In this document: positions 16,975-25,513 of the stretch, in pieces
Layout of the letters: the number at the start of each line of letters is the position of its first letter
How positions within the stretch are numbered: position 1 is the stretch's first letter
DNA from: F23-B02 sp963650165
GTDB lineage: Bacteria > Bacillota > Clostridia > Oscillospirales > Oscillospiraceae
NCBI GenBank assembly: GCA_963650165.1
Contig: CAVJKX010000004.1
Coordinates: forward strand, 66,704 to 130,703
Reading direction: 5' to 3'
DNA: 64,000 nucleotides
The notes under the pieces: model-generated
What the model was told of the DNA's origin: nothing
Database searches by the model: none
Seen by the model: only the letters and a program-made list of their open reading frames with translations
Made by a program: the position numbers and the translations under genes

Positions 16975-17604
16975 TCAGCCGAGGCTCAGACCGTTTACCA
17001 GAATGTATGCGGTAAATGCACCGGCGAGTATAAGTGCAAGCAGGATGGATACGAGCCGGTATTTCTTTTCCTTCTGGATGTAAAAGCTCATTATAAATAT
17101 GGATGCAAAGCAGACGATGCCGCTCAGAAGATGATGCGGGAAGCTTTTGAATGCCTGACAGAGGTAGGATACGCCCATAAAGGCCTGTATCGTGTTGCCC
17201 AGACCGAGTATAACCGCACCGAGCATGTTCTGCTTTTTGCAGTAATACGCAATAAAGCCGCCGGGCAGGGTGAGGAAGGTCGCGGGAAGCCATATAGTGC
17301 GGTAGTAATACCATGCCTGACTGACGGTGAGCGGCCCGAACAGGATCTGAACTATGTATACCAGCGGCTGGCTTATGAGGAAGAACACAAAGCATTTGAG
17401 CATTGCCTCCCGGTTCTTATCGCAGTTTACAACGATTATAACGGCGAAAATGACCCACCATTCGTAGGCGATCCCTATGTCCTGAAACGATGTTCCCTCC
17501 AGTGCGTCTGCCAGCATGACGATACCCGTGTAAACGCCTGCCGCGGCCGCAAACAGGATCACGGTGAGCCAGCTCATTTTCAGGCCGCCGTACAGCTTTT
17601 TCAT
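16975..17604 (-). CDS. Polytopic membrane protein of unknown function
   Basis: 209-aa protein with about six hydrophobic helices (for example MSWLTVILFAAAAGVYTGIV, WVIFAVIIVV, LLSGIVCFASIFIMSFYI). No family recognised. The start at 17604 (MKKLYGGLK) has GGAGG 6 bases upstream (17611-17615); a longer frame to 17643 has no such site. It is the first gene of the long minus-strand series and lies 40 bases upstream of the C69 peptidase. Confidence 0.75.
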   Translation of the reverse strand: MKKLYGGLKMSWLTVILFAAAAGVYTGIVMLADALEGTSFQDIGIAYEWWVIFAVIIVVNCDKNREAMLKCFVFFLISQPLVYIVQILFGPLTVSQAWYYYRTIWLPATFLTLPGGFIAYYCKKQNMLGAVILGLGNTIQAFMGVSYLCQAFKSFPHHLLSGIVCFASIFIMSFYIQKEKKYRLVSILLALILAGAFTAYILVNGLSLG

Positions 17605-17817
17605 GTATGTCCTCCGAGATACAGCCCCGCACCGGCCTTTCAATAACGCCCGGTCACGGAGCAGATGTTTTTAATTAAGTCAGTATATCAAATAAATACC
17701 GAATAAGCAATAACGCAGCGTTAATTATTAATCAAAAAGCGGTAAAATGATAGTGGCTATCCGTAAGCCCTGCTGATATAATAACATTTAAATAAATATA
17801 TTAACGGAGAGAGCAAT
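17605..17817. other. AT-rich divergent intergenic region
   Basis: About 210 bases between the leftward membrane-protein gene and the rightward short reading frame. It contains a TAACGC-A-GCGTTA inverted repeat (17711-17723), which could be an operator, and a perfect TATAAT at 17777-17782 facing right with a poor -35 (TGGCTA, 17754-17759). I could not assign a convincing leftward promoter. Confidence 0.4.
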
Positions 17818-17889
17818 ATGAAGATAAGAGTATTTCACACCGGAAGGGTCAGGGCGTCGCCGTATCTGCCCTGCGGCGGAGGTGCATAA
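17818..17889 (+). pseudogene. 23-codon frame; possible remnant of a metallo-beta-lactamase-fold gene
   Basis: Starts with ATG 9 bases after GGAGAG and reads MKIRVFHTGRVRASPYLPCG then GGA and a TAA. The first ~20 residues resemble the N-terminus of lactonase-type metallo-beta-lactamase proteins (pattern MKI-x-HTG-x-VRVSP-x-LPFGG), recalled from memory. No continuation of that family is visible in any frame downstream, so this is either a gene truncated to its first exon-like stub or a real short peptide. The ribosome binding site and a TATAAT upstream mean that it may still be expressed. Confidence 0.35.
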
Positions 17890-18116
17890 AGCCCTGTCGG
17901 ATAACATAATATCCGCAGCCTTAATTTAACAATTTTACACTACAGAAACAAAAGATACACAAATTAAATAACAGCCCGAAAAATTTCGTTAACAAAGCAC
18001 GGTTTGACGGAATTTTTTTTGATTTTCTATACAAAAATTATGGAATTATTACATATATGGTGCTATACTGTATGAGCATTATGTAAAGTAAATAATTATT
18101 TTTCCCGAGGCGCATT
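17890..18116. other. AT-rich intergenic region with NUDIX-gene promoter
   Basis: Roughly 225 AT-rich bases without a gene. The best promoter candidate facing right is TTGACG (18004-18009), an 18-base spacer with an unbroken T run, and TATACA (18028-18033), giving a leader of about 75 bases. A second -10-like TATACT near 18063 has no good -35. No RNA gene was recognised. Confidence 0.4.
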
Positions 18117-18659
18117 ATGAGCTATATTGAGAAGAGAATAGACAGTGAGGAAATGTACCGCGGCGTCATCGTAAATGTACGTCTTGACCACGCCGAGCTT
18201 TGCGACGGAAGGATCGTCAAACGCGAGGTCGTCGAGCATCCGGGCGGCGCAACGATACTGCCGATCGACGACGAGGGCTATTGCTACTGCGTGCGTCAGT
18301 TCCGCTATCCTTACCAGAAGGAGCTTCTCGAAGCGCCGGCAGGCAAGCTTGAGCCCGGCGAGGATCCGCTTGAGTGCGCCGTGCGCGAGCTCTCGGAGGA
18401 GACGGGCTTTACCGCCGACGAGATCATAAGCCTCGGAGAGGACTACACCTCGCCCGGTTTTTCGACCGAAACGCTGCACATCTATCTCGCCCGCGGACTT
18501 CACAGGGGAGCCATGCACCTTGACGACGGCGAGTTCCTGAGCGTTGAAAAGCACCATATCGACGAGCTGACGGAGCTTGTCATGGACGGTACGATCGCCG
18601 ACGGCAAAACGGTCATCGCGGTTCTGAAGGCAAAACGCCTTCTGGACAGTGAAAAATAG
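18117..18659 (+). CDS. NUDIX hydrolase, ADP-ribose pyrophosphatase type
   Basis: 180-aa NUDIX enzyme, probably cleaving ADP-ribose or a related nucleoside diphosphate linkage. The Nudix box is complete at ~residues 80-102: GKLEPGE, then REL, then EETGF, with the two catalytic glutamates in place. The preceding VRQFRYPYQKELLEAPAGKL and following SLGEDYTSPGFSTE match the ADPRase subfamily (NudF-like). It is monocistronic in appearance; murA follows after ~90 bases with its own promoter. Confidence 0.9.
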   Translation: MSYIEKRIDSEEMYRGVIVNVRLDHAELCDGRIVKREVVEHPGGATILPIDDEGYCYCVRQFRYPYQKELLEAPAGKLEPGEDPLECAVRELSEETGFTADEIISLGEDYTSPGFSTETLHIYLARGLHRGAMHLDDGEFLSVEKHHIDELTELVMDGTIADGKTVIAVLKAKRLLDSEK

Positions 18660-18682
18660 TTACGATTTGTTTACATTGCTAA

Positions 18683-18711
18683 TTGCCTCGGCATACGCGC
18701 TATGCTATAAT
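18683..18711 (+). promoter_or_regulatory. Promoter of murA (first copy)
   Basis: TTGCCT (18683-18688), 17-base spacer, perfect TATAAT (18706-18711). The ATG is at 18751 with AAAGG at 18738-18742. Spacing and boxes fit sigma-A. Confidence 0.7.
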
Positions 18712-18750
18712 AACAGACCGGTGATATAACACCGACGAAAGGTGCAATAT

Positions 18751-20055
18751 ATGGAAAAATACGTCATTAACGGCGGGAAACCGCTTCAGGGCGAGGTAGA
18801 TATAAGCGGAGCAAAGAACGCGGCGGTCGCCATAATTCCGGCGGCGCTGATGGTGGACGGCGTATGCCGCATAGAGAATATGCCGCAGATCAGCGACACA
18901 GATATGCTCCTTACGATACTGTCTCAGCTCGGCGCCGAGGTCAGGATGATCTGCCCCGGCACAATAGAGATCGACAGCCGCAGCGTTCATTTCTGCGACG
19001 CTCCCTTTGAGCTCATGCGCAAGATCCGCGCGTCGTATTACCTCATCGGCGCGATGCTCGGCAGGTTCGGCAGCGCAAAGACGACGATGCCCGGCGGCTG
19101 CAATTTCGGCGTGCGCCCCATCGACCAGCATATAAAGGGCATGACGGCGCTCGGCGCCGACGTTGACGTGCGCAACGGCTTTGTCTATGCCGAGGCGGCC
19201 GACGGCAGGCTGCACGGTGCGAAGATATATCTCGATAAGGTCTCCGTCGGAGCCACGATGAATATAATCCTCGCGGCTACCATGGCAAGCGGCAGAACGA
19301 TAATCGAAAACGCGGCGAGAGAGCCGCACATAGTTGACCTTGCAAACTTCCTCAACTCCATGGGCGCCGATGTGCGCGGCGCGGGCACCGATACCGTCAA
19401 GGTAAACGGCGTCGACAGACTGCACGGCGGCAGCTATTCCATTATTCCCGACCAGATCGAGGCGGGGACCTATATGGTCGCGGCGGCTGCAACCGGCGGG
19501 GAGGTCCTTGTAAAGAACGTCATCCCCAAGCACCTCGAGTGCATTTCCGCAAAGCTGCGCGAGACGGGCACCATCGTTCAGGAGTACGAGGACTCGGTCC
19601 TTGTCAAGGGCAACGGACATCTGCGCAAGGCAAACGTAAAGACCCTGCCATATCCCGGCTTCCCGACGGATATGCAGCCGCAGATGGGCGCGCTCCTGTG
19701 CATGGCAAACGGCACGAGCGTCATAACCGAGGGCATTTACGATAACCGTTTTAAATATGTAAACGAACTGCGCAAAATGGGCGCGGATATTCAGGTGGAC
19801 GGACGCATCGCCATCTTCGAGGGCGGCGCGAAGCTCACTGGAGCGCCCGTCATGGCCTGCGACCTCAGAGCGGGCGCGGCAATGGTCATCGCGGGACTCT
19901 GCGCAAGCGGCATTACCGAGATAGAGGATATACATTTTATCGAGCGCGGCTACGAAAACTTCGTCGGCAAGCTCAAAAAGCTCGGAGCGGACATCAGCAT
20001 CGTCACATACCCAGACGAGCCGGATCTGCTCGAAAAAGTTGTATCGGCAGGATGA
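18751..20055 (+). CDS. murA: UDP-N-acetylglucosamine 1-carboxyvinyltransferase (first copy)
   Basis: First committed step of peptidoglycan precursor synthesis: enolpyruvyl transfer from PEP to UDP-GlcNAc; cytoplasmic; target of fosfomycin. The 434-aa product has the N-terminal SGAKNAAVAIIPAALM and the active-site Cys117 in MPGGCNFGVRPIDQH, so it should be fosfomycin-sensitive by that criterion. Later FPTDMQPQMGALLCMANGTS is also conserved. The ATG at 18751 fits the ribosome binding site; an in-frame GTG at 18742 is part of that site. A second murA lies at 53778. Which is the main enzyme cannot be told from sequence. Confidence 0.95.
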   Translation: MEKYVINGGKPLQGEVDISGAKNAAVAIIPAALMVDGVCRIENMPQISDTDMLLTILSQLGAEVRMICPGTIEIDSRSVHFCDAPFELMRKIRASYYLIGAMLGRFGSAKTTMPGGCNFGVRPIDQHIKGMTALGADVDVRNGFVYAEAADGRLHGAKIYLDKVSVGATMNIILAATMASGRTIIENAAREPHIVDLANFLNSMGADVRGAGTDTVKVNGVDRLHGGSYSIIPDQIEAGTYMVAAAATGGEVLVKNVIPKHLECISAKLRETGTIVQEYEDSVLVKGNGHLRKANVKTLPYPGFPTDMQPQMGALLCMANGTSVITEGIYDNRFKYVNELRKMGADIQVDGRIAIFEGGAKLTGAPVMACDLRAGAAMVIAGLCASGITEIEDIHFIERGYENFVGKLKKLGADISIVTYPDEPDLLEKVVSAG

Positions 20056-20064
20056 TAATATAAT

Positions 20065-20844
20065 ATGCGTATAGTAACTTTCGCCAGCGGTTCTTCGGGC
20101 AATTGCAGCCTCGTTTCTGAGGGCAAAGCGAATATACTTATAGACGCGGGGATATCCATGCGCAGAACGGCTGCCGCTCTTGCGCAGCTCGGACTTGCTC
20201 CGCGCGATCTGTGCGGAGTGCTCATAACCCATGAGCACTCCGATCACATTTCCGGGCTTCCGATGCTCATAAAGCATCATGACCTGCGTATATTCGCTCC
20301 AAAGCCTCTATGCGAGGAGCTCTGCCGCATAAAACCGGAGATAAAGAATAATTTAAATTACATACCCGAGGACGATAAATTTGAGCTCGGCGGCATCGAG
20401 ATCGGCTGCTTCCGGACGATGCACGACGCGGCCTACAGCGTCGGCTACCGCTTTTCGGCGGAGCAGACCCTCGGCTTTGCGACCGACACGGGCAGCATAA
20501 ACGACGAGCTTCTCGGAGGACTCGAGGGCGCAGAGCTTGCGCTTATCGAGGCAAACCATGATATACAAATGCTCAAGAACGGCCCGTATCCGTACTATTT
20601 AAAACGCAGGATACTCGCGCCTACCGGGCATTTGTCCAATGACGACAGCGCTTTTCTTGCCGCTTATCTTGCATCTCACGGCGCAAGGCATATAATATTG
20701 GGGCACCTGAGCCGTGAAAACGACACGCCGGAGCTTGCTCTGAACGCGGTCAGAGCCGCGGTTTCGTGCGAAAACGTGCAAATTAGTGTCGCTCCGGCAA
20801 ATAATATGCTTGCAGTCGAGGCGGGTGAGAGGGTACAATGCTGA
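20065..20844 (+). CDS. walJ: MBL-fold metallohydrolase, WalJ/YycJ family
   Basis: 259-aa metallo-beta-lactamase-fold protein. It opens with MRIVTFASGSSGNCSLVSEG and carries the metal-binding motif ITHEHSDHISGL. Further histidines lie in FRTMHDAAY, EANHD and LGHLSREND. This is the YycJ/WalJ signature set; in Bacillus, WalJ links division, replication and the WalRK system and probably has 5' exonuclease activity. As in Bacillus it is close to rlmH, here overlapping it by 7 bases. No walRK genes are in the window. Confidence 0.9.
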   Translation: MRIVTFASGSSGNCSLVSEGKANILIDAGISMRRTAAALAQLGLAPRDLCGVLITHEHSDHISGLPMLIKHHDLRIFAPKPLCEELCRIKPEIKNNLNYIPEDDKFELGGIEIGCFRTMHDAAYSVGYRFSAEQTLGFATDTGSINDELLGGLEGAELALIEANHDIQMLKNGPYPYYLKRRILAPTGHLSNDDSAFLAAYLASHGARHIILGHLSRENDTPELALNAVRAAVSCENVQISVAPANNMLAVEAGERVQC

Positions 20845-21320
20845 ATATAAGGATAGTGTGCGTCGGAAAGCTCAGAGAGCAGTTTTATATAAGTGCCTTT
20901 AACGAATACTCAAAGCGGCTCTCGGCCTACTGCAAGCTTGAATGTGTTGAGCTCAACGAAACAAAGCTGGGCTCCTCGCTGTCTGATAAGGAGATAGCCG
21001 CGGCTCTGGATAAGGAGGCTGCGGACATTGAGCGCGCCGTCGGCAAAGACGCCTATGTCATCGCCATGTGCATTGAGGGCGGACAGCTTGACAGCGAGGC
21101 CTTTGCCGAAAAGATAAATTCGCTTGCCGTGTCCGGCAGGGGGAGGATATGCTTTGTCATAGGCGGCTCCTTCGGCATATCGCCGAGGATAAAGCAGGCG
21201 GCGGATATGCGCCTGAGCATGAGCAAAATGACCTTCCCGCACCACCTTGCGCGCGTAATGCTCGCAGAACAGGTCTACCGCGCCTTCAAGATAAGCGAGG
21301 GCTCGAGATATCACAAATAA
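20838..21320 (+). CDS. rlmH: 23S rRNA pseudouridine-1915 N3-methyltransferase
   Basis: 160-aa SPOUT methyltransferase that modifies m3-psi1915 in helix 69 of 23S rRNA. The ends are diagnostic: N-terminal MLNIRIVCVGKLREQFY and C-terminal VIGGSFGISPRIKQAAD then MTFPHHLARVMLAEQVYRAF and GSRYHK. The length is normal. It overlaps walJ by 7 bases and is followed after 11 bases by the next small gene. Confidence 0.95.
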   Translation: MLNIRIVCVGKLREQFYISAFNEYSKRLSAYCKLECVELNETKLGSSLSDKEIAAALDKEAADIERAVGKDAYVIAMCIEGGQLDSEAFAEKINSLAVSGRGRICFVIGGSFGISPRIKQAADMRLSMSKMTFPHHLARVMLAEQVYRAFKISEGSRYHK

Positions 21321-21331
21321 CGGAGGGAACA

Positions 21332-21655
21332 ATGGACGAGAAAGCAAAGCTCGAATGGGGCAGACGTATTACGGGCGAGCTCCTGGAAAAGTGGCCGAAG
21401 GACGAAAACGGCGAGCCTGTCGAGCCCGTTTTCCTCACTCACTGCAAATGCCTTGACATCAATGACGAAATGATAGTAAACTTGCTTGAGGCGTACGGGA
21501 TCCCGTGCATCAGGCAGTATCCGAACGACGGCGACTTCGGCCGCCTGATACTCGGAACGAGCGGCACGGGCGTTGAGATATATGTCCCGAAAACAATGTA
21601 TGAGGACGCTGTCAATTTAAGCGAAGGGAGCGCAGAATATGACGAGGAATTATAA
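21332..21655 (+). CDS. Small DUF2007-like putative signal-transducing protein
   Basis: 107-aa protein starting at ATG 21332, with GGAGGG 4 bases upstream (21322-21327). The central part (VFLTHCKCLDINDEMIVNLL, then EAYGIPCIRQYP, and a final GVEIYVPKTMYEDAVNL) resembles the small DUF2007 fold, a GlnB-like alpha/beta domain often called a putative signal transducer. The function is unknown. It overlaps the next gene, a phosphohexomutase, by 17 bases, suggesting coupling. Confidence 0.75.
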   Translation: MDEKAKLEWGRRITGELLEKWPKDENGEPVEPVFLTHCKCLDINDEMIVNLLEAYGIPCIRQYPNDGDFGRLILGTSGTGVEIYVPKTMYEDAVNLSEGSAEYDEEL

Positions 21656-23369
21656 GGAAGAATATCAGCGGTGGATGGACAGCCCCGCACTGAGCGAATC
21701 CGAATGGGAGGAGCTCCATTCCATAGCCGGCGACGAAAAGGAGATAGAAAGCCGCTTTTTCGCGCCGCTCGAGTTCGGCACGGCCGGACTGCGCGGAACG
21801 ATGAAGCTCGGCCTGCATCAGATGAACGTGCATATCATCCGCCATGCGACCCAGGCCTTTGCAAACGTCATTAAGGCCGAGGGTGCGGAGGCGATGGAAA
21901 AGGGCATCGTCATCTGCTTTGACTGCCGCAACAACAGCGAGCTTTTCGCGCACGAGGCAGCCTGCGTCATGGCGGCAAACGGCATACATGTTCGCATTTT
22001 CGACGCTCTGCGCCCCACGCCGGAGCTGAGCTTTGCCGTGCGTTATTACGGAACGACGGCTGGCCTGAATATAACGGCGTCGCACAATCCCAAGGAGTAT
22101 AACGGCTATAAGGTCTACTGGTCCGACGGTGCGCAGCTCCCGCCGCAGCACGCGGAGGCCATCGCCGAGCAGATGAGCAGGATAGATATATTCAACGACT
22201 TCGTAAGCTGCGATTTTGACGAAGCCGCCGCGCAGGGAAAGATAGAGCTCATCGGCAAAGAGACCGACGAGGCGTATCTTGAAAAGGTGCTCGGACAGGC
22301 GATCAACAGGGCCGTCGTCGAAAAGACCGCGCCGGAGCTCAGGATCGTATATACTCCGTTCCACGGAGCGGGCTACAGGCTCGTGCCCGAGGCGCTGCGC
22401 AGACTGGGCATTACTCAGCTTTACCCCGTGCCCGAGCAGATGGTCATTGACGGAAACTTCCCCACGGTCGAAAGCCCCAATCCCGAAAACCCCGAGGGCT
22501 TTTATCTCGCGGTCGATCTTGCAAAGAAGGTCGGCAGCGATCTTATAATCGGAACGGACCCCGATTCCGACCGCATCGGCGTGATGGTGCGCTCGGGCGC
22601 AGACTATGTGCCCATTACCGGCAACCAGCTCGGCGTTCTGCTGCTTGACTATGTCATAAACGCGCGCAGAGAGGCCGGTACTCTGCCGGAAAACGCGGGC
22701 GCTGTCAAGAGCATCGTCACGACCGAGATGGCAAAGACCGTCGCGGAGACAAACGGCGTGCATTTTGAGGATACCTTTACGGGCTTTAAGTTCATGGCCG
22801 AGCGCGTCGCGCAGTGGGAAAAGGCCGGAAGCTATAAATACATCTTCGCCTTTGAGGAAAGCTACGGCTATATGATGGGTGACTATGTCCGCGATAAGGA
22901 TGCCGTGACGGCGTCGATGATGGTCGCGGAGATGGCGGCTTACTATCACGATAAGGGCATGAACCTCAGCCAGGCGATGGAGAGCCTGTACGAAAAATAC
23001 GGCAGATACGCCGAAAAGACCCTCAACCTCGTCATGCCCGGCCTTGACGGCATAGTCAAGATGAAAAACCTCATGGCAAACCTGCGCGGGAACCCGCCCA
23101 AGAAGATAGCCGGAGTCGAGGTGTTCAGGCTGCGCGACTATTCCGACGGCAGCATAAAGGTCCCCGAGCTCGGCGTTATGGGTCAGACCCCGATAAAGGG
23201 CTCGAACGTGCTTTACTTTGAGCTTGCCGACGCGACGAGCTTCATAGTCCGCCCATCAGGCACGGAGCCCAAGGTCAAGGTCTATATCCTCTGCAGGGGC
23301 AAGGATAAGGCCGAATGCGATGAGAAGATCGCAAAATACTCCGAATATGCGGAAGGTCTGAGAAAATGA
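21639..23369 (+). CDS. Phosphoglucomutase/phosphomannomutase family enzyme
   Basis: 576-aa alpha-D-phosphohexomutase, similar in size to Bacillus PgcA. It interconverts hexose 1- and 6-phosphates, feeding UDP-glucose and cell-envelope sugars. Four signature regions are visible: substrate entry EFGTAGLRGTM, phosphoserine loop TASHNPKEYNGYK (~147), metal loop GTDPDSDRIGV (~305) and the C-terminal phosphate-binding RPSGTEPKVKVY. The start has a GAAGGGAG site upstream. It overlaps the chromate-transporter gene by ATGA. Glucose versus mannose preference is not resolved. Confidence 0.93.
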   Translation: MTRNYKEEYQRWMDSPALSESEWEELHSIAGDEKEIESRFFAPLEFGTAGLRGTMKLGLHQMNVHIIRHATQAFANVIKAEGAEAMEKGIVICFDCRNNSELFAHEAACVMAANGIHVRIFDALRPTPELSFAVRYYGTTAGLNITASHNPKEYNGYKVYWSDGAQLPPQHAEAIAEQMSRIDIFNDFVSCDFDEAAAQGKIELIGKETDEAYLEKVLGQAINRAVVEKTAPELRIVYTPFHGAGYRLVPEALRRLGITQLYPVPEQMVIDGNFPTVESPNPENPEGFYLAVDLAKKVGSDLIIGTDPDSDRIGVMVRSGADYVPITGNQLGVLLLDYVINARREAGTLPENAGAVKSIVTTEMAKTVAETNGVHFEDTFTGFKFMAERVAQWEKAGSYKYIFAFEESYGYMMGDYVRDKDAVTASMMVAEMAAYYHDKGMNLSQAMESLYEKYGRYAEKTLNLVMPGLDGIVKMKNLMANLRGNPPKKIAGVEVFRLRDYSDGSIKVPELGVMGQTPIKGSNVLYFELADATSFIVRPSGTEPKVKVYILCRGKDKAECDEKIAKYSEYAEGLRK

Positions 23370-23920
23370 AAGATAAGCTCAGTCAGCTTGCAAAGCTGTT
23401 CGGCACATTTGCCGTCATAGGCGTCACGACCTTCGGCGGCGGCTACGCAATGCTGCCGGCACTGCAGCGCGAGGTGGTCGAAAAGCGCCGCTGGGCCGAC
23501 GACGAGGAGGTCATGGACTGGTACGCCATCGGCCAGTGCACACCCGGCGTTATCGCGGTCAACACCGCGACCTTCGTCGGTCAGAAGCAGGCCGGCGTTA
23601 TCGGCGGCATAGTCGCAACGCTCGGCGTCGTGTTCCCGTCGCTTGTGATCATAACGATCATCGCGGCCTTCATTCAGAATTTTGCGGACCTTCCCGCCGT
23701 GCAGAGCGCCTTTGCCGGTATCCGCGTGTGCGTGTGCGTGCTGATCCTCAACGCGGTGGTAAAGCTCTGGAAGAAATCCGTCGTGGATAAAAAAACGCTT
23801 TTCATATTCATAGCGGTGTTCCTGGGCAGCGTGTTTCTGGATATATCGCCGGTCATATACGTCATTGCCGCGGCGGCGGCCGGTATTATCGTCAAGGAAC
23901 TGGAGGCGCGTAAGTCATGA
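23366..23920 (+). CDS. Chromate-transporter family protein, first half of a split pair
   Basis: 184-aa short-chain CHR-family membrane protein with about five to six helices. The family motif TFGGGYAMLPALQREVV is near the N-terminus, and QCTPGVIAVNTATFVG follows. Short-chain CHR proteins occur as gene pairs whose products form one transporter; the next gene is the partner. Overlaps both neighbours by ATGA. Chromate (or another oxyanion) export is the family role; the physiological substrate in this organism is unknown. Confidence 0.9.
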   Translation: MKDKLSQLAKLFGTFAVIGVTTFGGGYAMLPALQREVVEKRRWADDEEVMDWYAIGQCTPGVIAVNTATFVGQKQAGVIGGIVATLGVVFPSLVIITIIAAFIQNFADLPAVQSAFAGIRVCVCVLILNAVVKLWKKSVVDKKTLFIFIAVFLGSVFLDISPVIYVIAAAAAGIIVKELEARKS

Positions 23921-24489
23921 TATATCTGCGCCTGTTCTGGGAGTTTTTCAAGACCGGTCTCTTCGCCGTCGGCGGAGGACTGGCAACGCTCCCGTTTATC
24001 TATGACATGTCCGACCGCACGGGCTGGTTCACCTATCAGCAGATAGCGGACATGATAGCCGTGTCTGAATCCACGCCCGGCCCTATCGGCGTGAACACCG
24101 CGACCTACGTCGGCTATATAACGGGCGGCCTGCCCGGAGCGCTCATAGCAACGCTCGGCCTCGTGACGCCCGCCATAGTCATCATACTCATCATCGCCAC
24201 CTGCCTTAAAAAATTCAGGGAGAACCGCTTTGTTGACCACGCCTTTTACGGGCTGCGCCCCGCCTCTGCCGGACTTATCGCGGCAGCGGGCTTTTCGGTG
24301 GTGCTCATAGCGCTCGTGCAGGTCGATGCCTTCAAGGTGAGCGGCAATTTCGCCGACCTTATCTCATGGAAGGGCCTGCTGCTTGCGGCGGTGATATGGG
24401 TGCTCACAAACCTTGTGAAGAAAACAAAGGACCTGCATCCGATATTCTATATCGCGGCCTCCGCCGTCGTGGGAATACTGGTGTTTTAA
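23917..24489 (+). CDS. Chromate-transporter family protein, second half of a split pair
   Basis: 190-aa paralogue of the preceding protein, with the matching motif FAVGGGLATLPFIYDM and ESTPGPIGVNTATYVG. About six membrane helices. ATGA overlap (23917-23920) makes the pair translationally coupled, as expected for a heteromeric antiparallel transporter. Its last 4 bases overlap the end of the convergent ylbJ gene, leaving no room for a terminator between them. Confidence 0.9.
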   Translation: MIYLRLFWEFFKTGLFAVGGGLATLPFIYDMSDRTGWFTYQQIADMIAVSESTPGPIGVNTATYVGYITGGLPGALIATLGLVTPAIVIILIIATCLKKFRENRFVDHAFYGLRPASAGLIAAAGFSVVLIALVQVDAFKVSGNFADLISWKGLLLAAVIWVLTNLVKKTKDLHPIFYIAASAVVGILVF

Positions 24490-25442
24490 AAAATCACAGC
24501 CGCGCCGAGCAGCGCCATGGCAGCTGCCGTAAGCGCAGTGCAAAGCCGTCCGATCATGTATCGGGCGGTTTTCATTTTCATTCCGGCAGTTATGGCGAAG
24601 GTCTGAAAATGAACGGAAAAGCCGCCCCAGGACAGGATAAACGCCGCAAGCGCGAGGTTTACGGGGCTCATGCCGAGCCCGGCCATGCTCCCAATGCCGT
24701 TTCCGAGCTCGAATATGCCGTACAGTAGCGCGCGGCAGAAGCCGAGCTCCGCGCCGAGCCGGTATGACAGCTCGGAGGAAAGCATCCGGATCACGCCCAT
24801 GCCGTCGAGCACGCCGCCAAGCGCCGAAAACGCAAGCACAAAGGCGCACACGCCGATCACCGAGTCTGCCGAGCGCTTTACCGAGGCCGTGAATGCCGCA
24901 GAAAAGCTCACGGGCGCAAAGATATCGCCGTCATAGCAGACATCGCACTGCGCCCTCGGGCAAATTATGAGCCCGAATATGAGCGCTGCAAGAATGTGCA
25001 CGGCGTATAAAAAGAAGCCCGCGGCGGCCGATGAGAACACGCCGATACCGGCGGCACCGATGATGAACGCGGGGCCGGAGTTGTTGCAGAACACGGTGAG
25101 CCTCGATGCCTCGCTTCGGCTCACGAGCCCCTGAGCGTACAGCCGCGCAATGTACGCCGCACCCAGCGGGTAACCGCCCGTCACGCCTATTATGAATGCC
25201 GACACGCCGTGGCCGGAGATGCCCAGCCTTGCGCCGAGCGGCGCGAGCGCGTTCGATACGAGCTTCGATGCACCCAGCTCGCCGAAGAGGCTGACCGCGA
25301 TGAAAAACGGCAGCAGCGAGGGGATTATCACCTGCGCACACATGACAAGTCCGTCCCTTACGGCCTCGGCCGCAGCCTTCGGGAAGATAAGCAGCGCGGC
25401 GAGGATACCGAGGGAGGCGAGAATATACAGCGGCTTTTTCAA
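24486..25442 (-). CDS. ylbJ: Sporulation integral membrane protein YlbJ
   Basis: 318-aa polytopic membrane protein with Gate/nucleoside-recognition-like repeats. Signatures: VIIPSLLPFFIAVSLFGELG, GISGHGVSAFIIGVTGGYPL, and FCNNSGPAFIIGAAGIGVF. YlbJ is made in the mother cell under sigma-E in Bacillus and is needed for spore cortex and outer layers; export or uptake of a small molecule is suspected. It is monocistronic on the minus strand, divergent from yqfC across ~70 bases. Together with yqfC and yqfD it marks a spore-former. Confidence 0.88.
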   Translation of the reverse strand: MKKPLYILASLGILAALLIFPKAAAEAVRDGLVMCAQVIIPSLLPFFIAVSLFGELGASKLVSNALAPLGARLGISGHGVSAFIIGVTGGYPLGAAYIARLYAQGLVSRSEASRLTVFCNNSGPAFIIGAAGIGVFSSAAAGFFLYAVHILAALIFGLIICPRAQCDVCYDGDIFAPVSFSAAFTASVKRSADSVIGVCAFVLAFSALGGVLDGMGVIRMLSSELSYRLGAELGFCRALLYGIFELGNGIGSMAGLGMSPVNLALAAFILSWGGFSVHFQTFAITAGMKMKTARYMIGRLCTALTAAAMALLGAAVIF

Positions 25443-25470
25443 ATCATCAGCTCCTTGTCCATGTATTAAG

Positions 25471-25506
25471 CTATGCCCTCCGGCATAGGTTTAGACTGCG
25501 GAGGTG
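25471..25506 (+). promoter_or_regulatory. Hairpin and ribosome binding site ahead of yqfC
   Basis: CTATGCC (25471-25477) and GGCATAG (25482-25488) form a 7-bp hairpin, followed by GGAGGTG at 25500-25506, 7 bases before the yqfC ATG. A sigma-E promoter would be expected here, since yqfC/yqfD are sigma-E genes in Bacillus, but I see only weak matches (GTATTA and CATAGGTT). Confidence 0.35.
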
Positions 25507-25513
25507 AGCCGAT

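Noticed and set aside
18700..20280. 526-codon open frame on the minus strand
   Set aside because: Antisense shadow of the first murA; the real gene is fixed by its Cys117 motif and promoter.
21612..22949. 445-codon open frame on the minus strand
   Set aside because: Lies entirely antisense to the phosphohexomutase gene, whose four signature motifs are intact; the translated sequence is His/Arg/Leu-rich and shows no family features. GC-rich codon bias keeps the opposite strand open.
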